A stretch of 37,972 bases of DNA from Caballeronia choica. Its GTDB lineage: Bacteria; Pseudomonadota; Gammaproteobacteria; Burkholderiales; Burkholderiaceae. Made by a program: the position numbers and the translations under genes. The notes beneath the pieces are model-generated. The model did not search any database, had not been told where the DNA came from, and was given only the letters and a program-made list of their open reading frames with translations. Shown piece after piece: positions 1 through 7,589 of this stretch. The stretch lies in NCBI RefSeq assembly GCF_001544535.1, contig NZ_FCON02000077.1, forward strand, positions 1 through 37,972, given 5' to 3'. Each line of letters opens with the position of its first letter. Positions within the stretch are counted from its first letter, which is position 1.

Positions 1-365
1 GCGCCCTGGTCGCCCGGCGCGCCGGTCACGTCGATCAGCCGGCCGAGAAGCGCCTCGCCGACCGGCACCGCGACCGGGCCGCCGGACGCGTGCACCGGCG
101 CGCCGCGCCGCAACCCGTTGGTCGATCGCAAGGCGAGCGCGCGCACCGTGCGTTCGTCCAGGTGCGCCTGCACCTCGGCGACGATCGGCGGACCGTCGTC
201 GGTCACGATCGAGAGCGCTTCCTCGATCAGCGGCAAGCCGCCGGTATCAAAAGCCACGTCCACGACCGCGCCGCGCACCGCCGTGACCCGTCCCGCCGGT
301 TCGGGCGGTGCGGTGGGTTGGGCCGGGAGCGGTGCGTCGCGCGAAAGGGTGTCCACGAGCGTCAT
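1..365 (-). CDS. atpD: N-ATPase (alternative F1Fo ATPase) subunit beta, N-terminal part
   Basis: The reverse strand reads from an ATG at 365 and runs off the left edge, giving about 121 residues of a beta subunit. The segment from residue 25 ([17 protein letters not shown]) is the usual N-terminal beta barrel, followed by the [16 protein letters not shown] stretch that precedes the nucleotide-binding domain. The P-loop lies outside the window. In bacteria with a second, horizontally spread N-ATPase operon, atpD is the first gene, and here nothing coding precedes it for about 380 bases, which fits. The proline-rich N-terminal extension is typical of the N-type rather than the housekeeping enzyme. 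The ribosome binding site is weak (GGTGGC). An FNR-like promoter lies about 215 bases upstream. The N-type assignment rests on gene position and N-terminal character only. Confidence 0.85.
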   Translation of the reverse strand, partial: MTLVDTLSRDAPLPAQPTAPPEPAGRVTAVRGAVVDVAFDTGGLPLIEEALSIVTDDGPPIVAEVQAHLDERTVRALALRSTNGLRRGAPVHASGGPVAVPVGEALLGRLIDVTGAPGDQG

Positions 366-588
366 GCCACCACGTCAGTCGGGACGATCCGCGAACGGGT
401 ATCCATGGGCTTCCTTCAAGTCATTCGTACGTGCTTTGCAGCGGCGTGGACGAGCCAACGCCAGTCATTCAGTGTCTGAATGACTGGCGCGACCGAGAAT
501 GCTGCCCGATGTTGCTCGAAACGGAACGCGGACGACGCGCATCCGTCGTGCCGAAGCGGGGGGGGGTGATGAAACGGCATCTCAAAAA

Positions 589-630
589 ACTTTAAGCCGA
601 TGCGATGCGATGTACGTTGACCTTGGTCAA
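589..630 (-). promoter_or_regulatory. FNR-type class II promoter in front of the N-ATPase operon
   Basis: At 617-630 the sequence TTGACCTTGGTCAA is a 6-2-6 inverted repeat and also matches the FNR pattern TTGAY-N4-RTCAA with five-base arms. On the minus strand a -10-like hexamer TAAAGT lies at 594-589. It places the start near 580 and the box centre near -42 to -44, the normal class II activator position. An FNR-type regulator is encoded at 2116-2910. The leader to atpD would be about 215 nt. The box is seen directly; its use is inferred. Confidence 0.6.
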
Positions 631-667
631 TCAAAGAGCATCGATGTTGGGCTTGGGCGGTCCGTGT

Positions 668-688
668 CCATCTTCCGAACGGTTGATA
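668..688. repeat. 21-nt promoter element, copy 1
   Basis: CCATCTTCCGAACGGTTGATA at 668-688 recurs with a single mismatch at 4079-4099, in front of the alcohol dehydrogenase. Its 3' end carries a TTGAT half-site, but here the second half of an FNR box is degenerate (TTGATAAATGTAAG). It lies 38 bases from the better box at 617-630. It may be a duplicated regulatory segment. Confidence 0.6.
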
Positions 689-748
689 AATGTAAGGATC
701 GAAGGGCTTCAGGAAGGCTGTGCGTTCGCATGCCCAGCGCAGCAATGA

Positions 749-1678
749 TCAGCGGTCGACTCCGATCAGCACTTTCACGTGCGCGGCAACGCCGCGTGCC
801 AGTGGTGACAGTTCGTAGCCGCCTTCCAGGCAGGAGACGACGCGTCCTTTGGCGTGGTACCGCGCGACCTCGACGATGCGTTGCGTCACCCAGGCATAGT
901 CGGCTTCGACCAGGCCGAGGTTGCCCATGTCGTCTTCACGGTGGCCGTCGAAACCGGCCGAGATGAAAATCATCTCCGGCTTGAACGCTTCCAGCGCCGG
1001 GAGCCATTTGTCGGTCACCGCAGCCCGGAATGCTTCGCCGCCGGAGCGCGACGGCAGCGCGACGTTCACCATGTTCTTGCCACGAGGCTGGTTGCCCGAG
1101 AATGGATATATGTTGTCCTCGAAAATCGAGCACATCAACACCCGTTCATCGGCATGGAAAATGTCTTCACTGCCGTTTCCGTGGTGGACGTCAAAATCAA
1201 CCAGTGCGACGCGAGCGAGTCCATGCACGTTGAGCGCGTGCCGGATGCCCACCGCGACATTGTTGAAAAAGCAAAATCCTCCCGCCGCCGCATATTCCGC
1301 GTGATGTCCGGGCGGGCGCACGTTGCAAAAGGCGGTGCTGGCTTTGCCCGCGATCACCAGGTCCGTCGCCAGCACCGCTGCGCCCGCGGCGCGCAACGCC
1401 GCCTGGTAGGTGTAGCGATTCATCATGGTGTCGGGATCGACTCGCACGTAACCCTCAGTCGGGGACATGCTTGCGATGCTATGAATATAAGGAATCGAAT
1501 GCGCTTGCGCGAGCTGTTGTTCCGTTGCGAGCGGCGCTTCGCAGGTTTGCATGCAATCGAGCAAGCCCTTGATCAACAACATATCGTGGATGGCCCCGAT
1601 ACGGTCGGGCGACTCGGGGTGCATCGGGCCCATTTCATGTTTGACGCAGTCGGGATGGGAGATGTAGGCGGGTAACAT
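749..1678 (-). CDS. Histone deacetylase family amidohydrolase (acetoin-utilization/HDAH type)
   Basis: A 309-residue zinc hydrolase of the arginase/deacetylase fold, expected to remove acetyl groups from acyl-lysine, acetylpolyamines or a related amide. The catalytic His pair is in RPPGHHAEYAAAGG, the zinc ligands are in DFDVHHGNGSED and SAGFDGHREDDMGNLGL, and the transition-state tyrosine is in CLEGGYELS, so the active site is complete. I chose the ATG at 1678, eleven codons inside the longest frame, because AGGA lies seven bases upstream and the protein then begins MLPAYISHPDC as in relatives. Bacterial members are often called AcuC-like, but no acetoin genes are visible here. It lies between the N-ATPase operon and an FNR regulator, which suggests a role in low-oxygen or stationary metabolism. 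The substrate is unknown. Confidence 0.9.
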   Translation of the reverse strand: MLPAYISHPDCVKHEMGPMHPESPDRIGAIHDMLLIKGLLDCMQTCEAPLATEQQLAQAHSIPYIHSIASMSPTEGYVRVDPDTMMNRYTYQAALRAAGAAVLATDLVIAGKASTAFCNVRPPGHHAEYAAAGGFCFFNNVAVGIRHALNVHGLARVALVDFDVHHGNGSEDIFHADERVLMCSIFEDNIYPFSGNQPRGKNMVNVALPSRSGGEAFRAAVTDKWLPALEAFKPEMIFISAGFDGHREDDMGNLGLVEADYAWVTQRIVEVARYHAKGRVVSCLEGGYELSPLARGVAAHVKVLIGVDR

Positions 1679-1752
1679 GCGGGTTTCCTGCTTTAGTGAA
1701 AACGCTGCCAAGGCATCTCGTTGCGGCTCACTGCAACCTCACGCCATCGCGC

Positions 1753-1990
1753 TCACTTCAACACATCGAATAGCGGCACCCCATGTTCATGGGCGCTGTC
1801 GAGCACGGAACTGCGCCAGTACTCCGGTTGGTCGACGCGTCGCCGCTCTGCACCCGGTAATTGTAGTACTCGAATGGCGGCCTGGCTTGTGCAACGTACG
1901 CATCCAGACGCTTCGTGACCGGTTCTTGTCGTGGCCGCACCGGCTCAATGCTGCACCCCTCAGACCGGTCGATTCCGACTGAGTAGTTTC
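1753..1990 (-). pseudogene. Frameshifted C-terminal gene fragment, unrecognised
   Basis: On the minus strand a readable stretch (LDAYVAQARPPFEYYNYR, then VQSGDA) runs to about 1831. A second protein-like stretch in another frame then continues as VDQPEYWRSSVLDSAHEHG and ends in PLFDVLK with a stop at 1753-1755. Joined across one frameshift they look like the end of a single protein. Stop codons upstream near 2020 close the frame. I do not recognise the family. The rest of the 437-base gap between the deacetylase and the FNR gene shows nothing else that I can support. Confidence 0.35.
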
Positions 1991-2115
1991 CGATGCTGTG
2001 CGGCCAACGTCCCGACGGCTATCATGGCCAAGCGCTTGCCTTCTTCCGCCCGGCTTTGTTCTTGACGAGATCTTCCTGCTTCGGTCGCGATTGGTTCGCC
2101 AGGCGTGAACAACCC

Positions 2116-2910
2116 CTAATGCATCCGCGTTCCCATCCGTGTGAGACCGCCGAGATCGAGGATCTGTACCTGCTTGCCGTGAATGTCGATCAGCCGCTGC
2201 TTCTGGAACTTCGAGAACATGCGGCTCACCGTTTCGAGCTTCATCCCGAGCAGGCTGCCCATTTCTTCGCGGCTCATGCGCAGGCTGAAGTCGGCGGCCG
2301 AATAACCGCGCGCCTTCATCCGCTCGGAGAGGTTGACGAGAAACACTGCCAGGCGCCGCTCGGCGGACATCGCGCCGAGCACCATCATCAGACCCGATTC
2401 TCGCACTATCTCGCCGCTCATCATGCGATGGACCTGATGCTGCATCGCGCTGACCTCTCGGCATAACGATTCGAGGAGCGCGAACGGAATGATGCACACC
2501 GTGCTGTCCTCGAGTGCGATCGCCGTGCAGTTGTGTCGCGTCGTGCAGATGCCGTCTAGTCCGAGCGGCTCGCCCGGAAGATGGAAGCCGGTAACCTGCT
2601 CCTCGCCGTCGCCGTGCGCAATGACCGTCTTGAAGGACCCTGCAAACACCGCATAGATGCTGTGGAACGGATCGTTCGCACGATAGAGCGATTCGCCGCG
2701 CTTCACCGTACGCTTTGCCTGGATGATCGAGTCGAGGCGCGCCAGATCCCGAGGCCCGAGGTCCCGCGCGAGGCACACCGCGCGGGTGTGGCAATCGCGG
2801 CATCCTGGCGGGCTTGCCGGTTTCAGCGTTGACCCGCCGTCGACGGGGCGACGACGCGACGGTGAATTCAAACCGGCGACAACAGTCCCGGTCTCGGTGG
2901 CGAAAGACAT
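2116..2910 (-). CDS. FNR-type oxygen-sensing transcriptional regulator (Crp/Fnr family)
   Basis: A 264-residue Crp/Fnr regulator. Near residue 36 it has CRDCHTRAVC, the spaced N-terminal cysteines that hold the oxygen-labile [4Fe-4S] cluster in FNR. A further cysteine (GLDGICTTRHNC) lies at the position of the fourth ligand. A cyclic-nucleotide-like beta-roll follows, then a dimer helix and a C-terminal helix-turn-helix. The recognition segment is LETVSRMFSKF: the E..SR residues are those with which FNR reads TTGAT half-sites. I placed the start at the ATG at 2910, which has AGGAG six bases upstream; a start five codons earlier lacks one. FNR-like boxes at 617-630 and 4094-4107 flank the gene and are probable targets. 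It lies downstream of, and on the same strand as, the universal stress protein. Confidence 0.93.
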   Translation of the reverse strand: MSFATETGTVVAGLNSPSRRRPVDGGSTLKPASPPGCRDCHTRAVCLARDLGPRDLARLDSIIQAKRTVKRGESLYRANDPFHSIYAVFAGSFKTVIAHGDGEEQVTGFHLPGEPLGLDGICTTRHNCTAIALEDSTVCIIPFALLESLCREVSAMQHQVHRMMSGEIVRESGLMMVLGAMSAERRLAVFLVNLSERMKARGYSAADFSLRMSREEMGSLLGMKLETVSRMFSKFQKQRLIDIHGKQVQILDLGGLTRMGTRMH

Positions 2911-3006
2911 GGTGAGCTCCTGCACATTCAGCGAAGTCTCCGTTTCGCAAAGTGGGCGATGGGGTGGGTGGTTTCTGGGTTCTTCCGTTTGAGCGAACTC
3001 TCAAAA

Positions 3007-3165
3007 TCAGAGCAGCACGGGCAGGGTAGACGACTTCAGCACCGTGCGGACCGCTTCGCCAGGCACGAGTTCGCGCCAGCGCGCATGGCCGCAGGCGCCC
3101 ATGACAAGAGAGTCGGCATCGGCGTATCCGATCGAGGCATCGTCTGCGTCTTCGATCGCATTCAT
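3007..3165 (-). pseudogene. Remnant of a universal stress protein (C-terminal end)
   Basis: The minus-strand frame from an ATG at 3165 gives 52 residues whose second half (ADSLVMGACGHARWRELV, then RTVLKSSTLPVLL) is the typical C-terminal strand and nucleotide-loop region of UspA-family proteins. The canonical GxxG-x9-GS loop is degraded, and everything N-terminal to it is missing. The next gene upstream is an intact UspA. This is probably the leftover of a second, adjacent usp gene or of the second half of a two-domain Usp. An alternative is a very small expressed protein, which I think unlikely. Confidence 0.5.
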
Positions 3166-3243
3166 GTCTGCTTTTCGCGTTCCGCCTGTGCCTGGCGAGA
3201 CCGGTGGTTCACCGACATCGACACAGGGATCGCGATTTCGAGA

Positions 3244-3747
3244 TCAGACCGGCTCGGCGACAGGGGCGGCGGCATCCCGGGCCGCACTGGAGACAGCGGC
3301 GTGTTCGGCCGGGACCAGCAGCACAGGACAGCAGGCCATGCGCACGAACCGCTCTGCGACGCTGCCGAGCACGAGCCGCTGAAAGCCACGCCGCCCATGC
3401 GTGCCCATCACGACCAGATCGGCATGCATCTCGGTCGCGACGCGCAGGATGCGTTGCGCGATACCGTCGCCGCACAGATCGGCTTCGACCACCTGCGCCA
3501 CGCCGCGCACGTTGTCCCGCTGCATTCTGCCGAGGGCCTCGTTAGTGACGCGCGTGCCTTCCGTCAGCATGGCATCGCGCAGAATCGACGGGTCGTAACC
3601 GGGTGCCTCGTAGGCCATCAAGGGCGCATCGACGATGTAGAGCGGCCGGAGTTCGGCGTGGTTCTCGCGGGCGAGCCGCAAGGCTGCGTCAAGTGCCCGG
3701 ATGGAGGTTTCGCTGCCGTCGATGGCCGCGAGGATGCTTCTGTACAT
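3244..3747 (-). CDS. Universal stress protein, UspA family
   Basis: A 167-residue single-domain Usp. It opens with MYRSILAAIDGSETSIRALD, which has the conserved Asp of the first strand. It ends with VVMGTHGRRGFQRLVLGSV, which fits the ATP-binding pattern G-x2-G-x9-G-S, so it is expected to bind ATP. The ATG at 3747 is preferred over the longer open frame (to 3915) because family homology begins exactly there. Upstream lie about 430 bases shared with the divergent alcohol dehydrogenase. An FNR-like box at 4094-4107 could serve either direction, although it is about 350 bases from this start. A degraded second usp tail and the FNR gene follow on the same strand. Low-oxygen induction is typical of such usp genes in Burkholderia but is only inferred here. 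Confidence 0.9.
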   Translation of the reverse strand: MYRSILAAIDGSETSIRALDAALRLARENHAELRPLYIVDAPLMAYEAPGYDPSILRDAMLTEGTRVTNEALGRMQRDNVRGVAQVVEADLCGDGIAQRILRVATEMHADLVVMGTHGRRGFQRLVLGSVAERFVRMACCPVLLVPAEHAAVSSAARDAAAPVAEPV

Positions 3748-4078
3748 GGTGGTCTCACTCGTGCTGACTCGGGCAATTGCTTTTTGGCACACTTGCGCGG
3801 CGCGATCGAAGATGTCGCGGTCTGGCAAACTGCGTGTGTCCCGGGCGGGAGCGCGTTCGGGGCACCGCGGGGGCACCGCAGCTTTCGTGCGCGGACATCC
3901 GCATCGACGCCCCATTGCGCGGCAGCGCTGTGTTGCATGGCTCTTGGCGGTGACGTTCTAAGCATACGTTGACAAATCGTCTCGCGGCAGCCTCGGAAAC
4001 TACTCAGGCCTTCGGTCATGGCGGGCCGTGGCGGCAGCGTGCCCTTGAGCATCGATGCCGAGCCCGGCAGATGCTCGC

Positions 4079-4099
4079 CCATCTTCCAAACGGTTGATA
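4079..4099. repeat. 21-nt promoter element, copy 2
   Basis: CCATCTTCCAAACGGTTGATA repeats the element at 668-688 with one mismatch. Here it runs directly into a complete FNR-like box (4094-4107). Confidence 0.6.
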
Positions 4100-4134
4100 C
4101 AGGTCAATCGCTATGTCACGCACACGCCTAGAGT
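4094..4134 (+). promoter_or_regulatory. FNR-type class II promoter of the alcohol dehydrogenase gene
   Basis: TTGATACAGGTCAA at 4094-4107 matches TTGAT-N4-RTCAA. A -10-like TAGAGT lies at 4129-4134, putting the start near 4143 and the box centre near -42, the class II position. The layout matches that of the N-ATPase promoter. The leader is short (about 34 nt) and ends in a strong ribosome binding site. Confidence 0.65.
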
Positions 4135-4176
4135 AGGTCGATACCGATCACGCAAATCACGCGAAGGAGACACCCG

Positions 4177-5217
4177 ATGAAGGCACTCGTGTATCACGGA
4201 CCCGGGAAGAAGTCGCTCGACGAGCGGCCGATGCCCGAACTTGCCGCCCCGACCGACGCCATCGTAAGGGTGACACGCACGACGATCTGCGGCACCGACC
4301 TGCACATCCTCAAGGGCGACGTCGCGACTTGCGAGCCGGGCCGGATCCTCGGGCACGAAGGCGTGGGCGTGATCGAGCGGGTGGGCGCCGCGGTTTCCTC
4401 GTTCAAGCCGGGGGACCACGTGCTGATCTCGTGCATTTCGTCCTGCGGAAAATGCGAGTTTTGCCGGCGCGGCATGTACTCGCACTGCGCGACGGGCGGC
4501 TGGATACTGGGCAACAAGATCGACGGCACGCAGGCGGAATACGTGCGCATTCCGCACGCCGAAACGAGCCTTTATCCGATTCCTCCCGGCTCCGACGAAG
4601 AAGCGCTCGTGATGCTCTCCGACATCCTGCCGACGGGGTTCGAGTGCGGCGTGCTGAATGGCAAGGTGCAGCCGGGCTCGACGGTAGCGATTGTCGGCGC
4701 GGGCCCGATCGGTCTCGCCGCGCTGCTGACAGCGCAGTTCTATTCGCCGGCGCAGATCGTGATGATCGACCGTGACGCGAACCGGCTGGAAGTGGCGCGC
4801 ACGTTCGGCGCGACCGGCTGCGTCGATATCGGACGCGCCGATGCCCTCACGGAAATCATGAAGCTGACCGACGGTGCCGGCGTCGACTGCGCGATCGAGG
4901 CCGTAGGTGTGCCGGACACGTTCGAGTTGTGCCAGTCGATCGTCGCGGCGGGCGGCACGATCGCGAACGTCGGCGTGCACGGTGCGAAGGCGGACCTGCA
5001 TCTCGAAGCGCTCTGGGACCGCAATATCACGATCACGACGCGCCTTGTCGATACGGTCAGCACGCCGATGCTGCTCAAGACGGTGCGCTCGGGGCGCCTC
5101 GAACCGAACAGGCTGATCACGCACCGCTTTCGCCTGGACGACATCATGAACGCCTATGACACCTTCGGTAACGCCGTCAATACTCACGCATTGAAGGTCA
5201 TCATCGAGGCGTCCTAG
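4177..5217 (+). CDS. Zinc-dependent alcohol dehydrogenase (MDR family)
   Basis: A 346-residue medium-chain dehydrogenase/reductase that oxidises an alcohol, or reduces an aldehyde, with a nicotinamide cofactor. Catalytic zinc ligands are in TTICGTDLHIL and LGHEGVGVIE. The structural zinc site has its four cysteines in SCGKCEFCRRGMYSHC. The Rossmann motif is VGAGPIGLAA, and the following strand ends in an Asp (MIDRDANRLE), favouring NAD over NADP. Length is normal. GAAGGAGA lies six bases before the ATG. An FNR-like promoter precedes it, so it may regenerate NAD by aldehyde reduction when oxygen is limiting. Zinc dehydrogenases are known members of low-oxygen loci in Burkholderia; the substrate cannot be read from the sequence. 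It is convergent with the SagB-type gene. Confidence 0.93.
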   Translation: MKALVYHGPGKKSLDERPMPELAAPTDAIVRVTRTTICGTDLHILKGDVATCEPGRILGHEGVGVIERVGAAVSSFKPGDHVLISCISSCGKCEFCRRGMYSHCATGGWILGNKIDGTQAEYVRIPHAETSLYPIPPGSDEEALVMLSDILPTGFECGVLNGKVQPGSTVAIVGAGPIGLAALLTAQFYSPAQIVMIDRDANRLEVARTFGATGCVDIGRADALTEIMKLTDGAGVDCAIEAVGVPDTFELCQSIVAAGGTIANVGVHGAKADLHLEALWDRNITITTRLVDTVSTPMLLKTVRSGRLEPNRLITHRFRLDDIMNAYDTFGNAVNTHALKVIIEAS

Positions 5218-5281
5218 TTCGAAGGGCAGGTGCTACTGGCGAGAGGGCTTTGTTTATCGGTAAGTAGGAGTTGTCGCGCAA

Positions 5282-6880
5282 TCACCGCTGACGCCGGTAG
5301 GGTGGCTCCGAGGATAAGCGTTGATCATCCACTGCGCCACCGACTGTGAAGTGATACAGGCTTTGCCACGCGTGATCCTTGAGTCCGAGCAGCGCGTGCA
5401 TTTCATCATCAAAAAAGCATCCAATCCCTGTAGCGCGTACTCCAGCGGCTTCAGCTTCGAGGTAGAGCGCGTGGCCGAGCATGCCGCATTCCCAGAATAG
5501 ATGGCGGTAACGCCATGGTTCCTGTAGGGCGCTTTCAAATCGCGTCAGCATACCGAGCGCAAAGCACGAATCGGCCGCGATATTCTGATGACAGGAGATC
5601 AACTTTGCTGAGGCACGCAAATCGAATGGCAGCAGAAAATAGAGCGGCAGATGGTCTGGTCCCGTCTTTTCCCATAGCCATTCGGGGCGCATCGAGGCCT
5701 GCAGGCTCGACAATGCTTCCGGATTTCTGACCAGCACATACAGGCCAGCCTCCAATCCCTCCACGCGATGCACCAATAGCGCAGGATGCACCGCGGCGGG
5801 CGAGACGAGCGCATTCCACGGCGGTGTGTCAGAACGCGTCATCAAGCATTCGAGCATGGCGAAAAAAGCGGCGCTGGCGATGCTTGTCGTGCCGTCGAAA
5901 TCAACGGCGCTACGGCGCTGTCGAGCGATCTGCGCGAAACTGAGGTCGAGGGCGGGTGCCGCTGGCAACGGGCGCCGCTCGGCAGAGGCGGCGCTCAGCT
6001 CCCGGGTACGGGGCTTGATGGTGGCGTGACGGATCGAATCGATATCGGGCCATCGCACATGGTTCGCGCTTAACTGATTCGCGCATCCGCACCACGCCGC
6101 CGCGTCCGAAGCCGCCAGCATGCGCTCGATATCAGGCCGTCCGTCAGGATGGCCGACCCAGAGCAGAACATCCGGCGACTCTCGTTCGGCGGTCCCGAAG
6201 TCGTCACTACGGTCCAATCCAAGCAAGTGCGCCACCTCACCGTCCGCTGGCGCCTCCAATCGCCGCGTTTGCCAACCCAAAGCGGCCGCTACGTAACTTA
6301 CCGCCGCGATGGCATGGCCGCAATCGTGCTGGCAGTAGCGCCACGCCCGCATGCCGTATTTCCACGCTTCGCGCCAATGAATCGAACTTATTCCGACCAG
6401 AACGCCGTTGCCCGCAAACGCCGTGGTCCATCGCGAGTCATCGACTGCGGCGCGACGTTCAAGCAAATGGTCTCGGCTCAGGTAATGGTAGATACCCGCG
6501 GGCAGGCCAGGCAGATGCGGACATAGCAGATAGCCCTCGGTCGGATGGAGGTTGCCACTCGAAGGGTTGCAGCGCAGCGCCCAACGGGTAGCGCGATAAC
6601 TTTTCCATGCCGACAAGCCCAGCGACAGCTCGAAAAGGATCGACAGATTACGCAGATCAATTCCATATGCGGGCGGCAGGGCGCCGCAGCGCACCTCGTT
6701 GTAACGAGTGCGGAACGTGTCCGCGGCTAACAGCAGATCCACGCGAGGTGCGCCGTGAAACTCCCGAAACGGATTGGGCTGGGCTATCCAGTCGAGCTCG
6801 CGGGGGCCAGGAGCGTAACCGTTGACGCGGTGCTTGCTGCGATCATGATATTGAAGAAGCGCGTCACTCAAGCGATCCAT
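5282..6880 (-). CDS. SagB-type nitroreductase-fold dehydrogenase, double-domain
   Basis: A 532-residue protein with two successive nitroreductase-like halves. The first (about residues 1-270) carries FHGAP and RCNPSSGNLHPTEGYLL, the FMN-pocket segment typical of SagB/ThcOx-like enzymes. The second (about 310-520) begins FAQIARQRRSAVDFDG and ends in GVRATGIGCFFDDEM. SagB-type proteins use FMN to oxidise azolines in thiazole/oxazole peptides, but many stand-alone members occur without cyclodehydratase or precursor genes, as here. I start at the ATG at 6880, with AGAAGG just upstream, because the N-terminal extension of the longer frame is not protein-like. It follows the FNR-linked dehydrogenase tail to tail and is plausibly part of the same low-oxygen block. 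The actual reaction is unknown. Confidence 0.85.
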   Translation of the reverse strand: MDRLSDALLQYHDRSKHRVNGYAPGPRELDWIAQPNPFREFHGAPRVDLLLAADTFRTRYNEVRCGALPPAYGIDLRNLSILFELSLGLSAWKSYRATRWALRCNPSSGNLHPTEGYLLCPHLPGLPAGIYHYLSRDHLLERRAAVDDSRWTTAFAGNGVLVGISSIHWREAWKYGMRAWRYCQHDCGHAIAAVSYVAAALGWQTRRLEAPADGEVAHLLGLDRSDDFGTAERESPDVLLWVGHPDGRPDIERMLAASDAAAWCGCANQLSANHVRWPDIDSIRHATIKPRTRELSAASAERRPLPAAPALDLSFAQIARQRRSAVDFDGTTSIASAAFFAMLECLMTRSDTPPWNALVSPAAVHPALLVHRVEGLEAGLYVLVRNPEALSSLQASMRPEWLWEKTGPDHLPLYFLLPFDLRASAKLISCHQNIAADSCFALGMLTRFESALQEPWRYRHLFWECGMLGHALYLEAEAAGVRATGIGCFFDDEMHALLGLKDHAWQSLYHFTVGGAVDDQRLSSEPPYRRQR

Positions 6881-7130
6881 GGTGCCTTCTGCCCAAGAAT
6901 GGTCGTCCGGGCGTTGATACGAAACCAGATGGCTCGACGTGCACGCCCGCTGGTCGTGTTGTGGAACGGTGCGCACTTCGGCAATCCGACTTAGGTACGA
7001 CGATTTAATGACGGTGCGTCGCCCACGTCGCCACGCAGACATCTCGCAAAGGACGTGGCGGAACATGTACAGCGCGCACAAAAGTGCCCGTCGTTGGTCT
7101 AAATGCGAAGGGATGTGCCTCGTCAACCGA

Positions 7131-7340
7131 CTAGGCAAAATCCCCTTCGGGGTCGTCTGGCATTGTGTGTGCGACGGTTTTTTCATGCTCGTCTCGCGCG
7201 GCTTCAGACGGCGACAAGGACGGCTCGCCGGCTGGCTTCGGACCTGATCGGCGCGTGACTTCGGCGGCCGTCTTGAATAACGCTAAAGCGACGGACGGTG
7301 GTTCGTTGTCTTTCAACGGAAATCTCTGGGTGAAGCGCAT
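7131..7340 (-). CDS. Small hypothetical protein (69 aa)
   Basis: The ATG at 7340 is preceded on the minus strand by TAAGGAGGGCAT, an almost ideal ribosome binding site, which is the main reason to believe this gene. The protein starts MRFTQRFPLKDNEPPSVALA and has a charged, proline-rich, acidic C-terminus (ending HTMPDDPEGDFA). There is no signal peptide or membrane segment. I do not recognise it. It stands alone in the roughly 700-base gap between the SagB-type and HicB-like genes; the remaining bases there (6881-7130 and 7341-7589) show nothing that I can support. Confidence 0.5.
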   Translation of the reverse strand: MRFTQRFPLKDNEPPSVALALFKTAAEVTRRSGPKPAGEPSLSPSEAARDEHEKTVAHTMPDDPEGDFA

Positions 7341-7589
7341 ATGCCCTCCTTAGGCAGGTAGCGTCGACATAGCACGGGCAGGTTGATCGAATCGAGAACA
7401 AGCGCCGCCTGCGCAACGGTGCCTTTCCGCGAGTACGGTGCGCACGGCATATGGACGGGCGAGCAGGCGCTATGAGGAAAGGGCCGCTTCGCGTCGACGG
7501 ACCGTCCGCGTGCGAATCGAAAGCCGCGAACATTGGGGGTTAAAGTGCCACGAACGCCGATTCGTTTTCACTTCGGGCTTCGAAGACTG

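Noticed and set aside
366-745. Open frames on both strands between the N-ATPase and deacetylase genes
   Set aside because: No ribosome binding sites and Arg-rich shadow composition. The region contains the FNR promoter instead.
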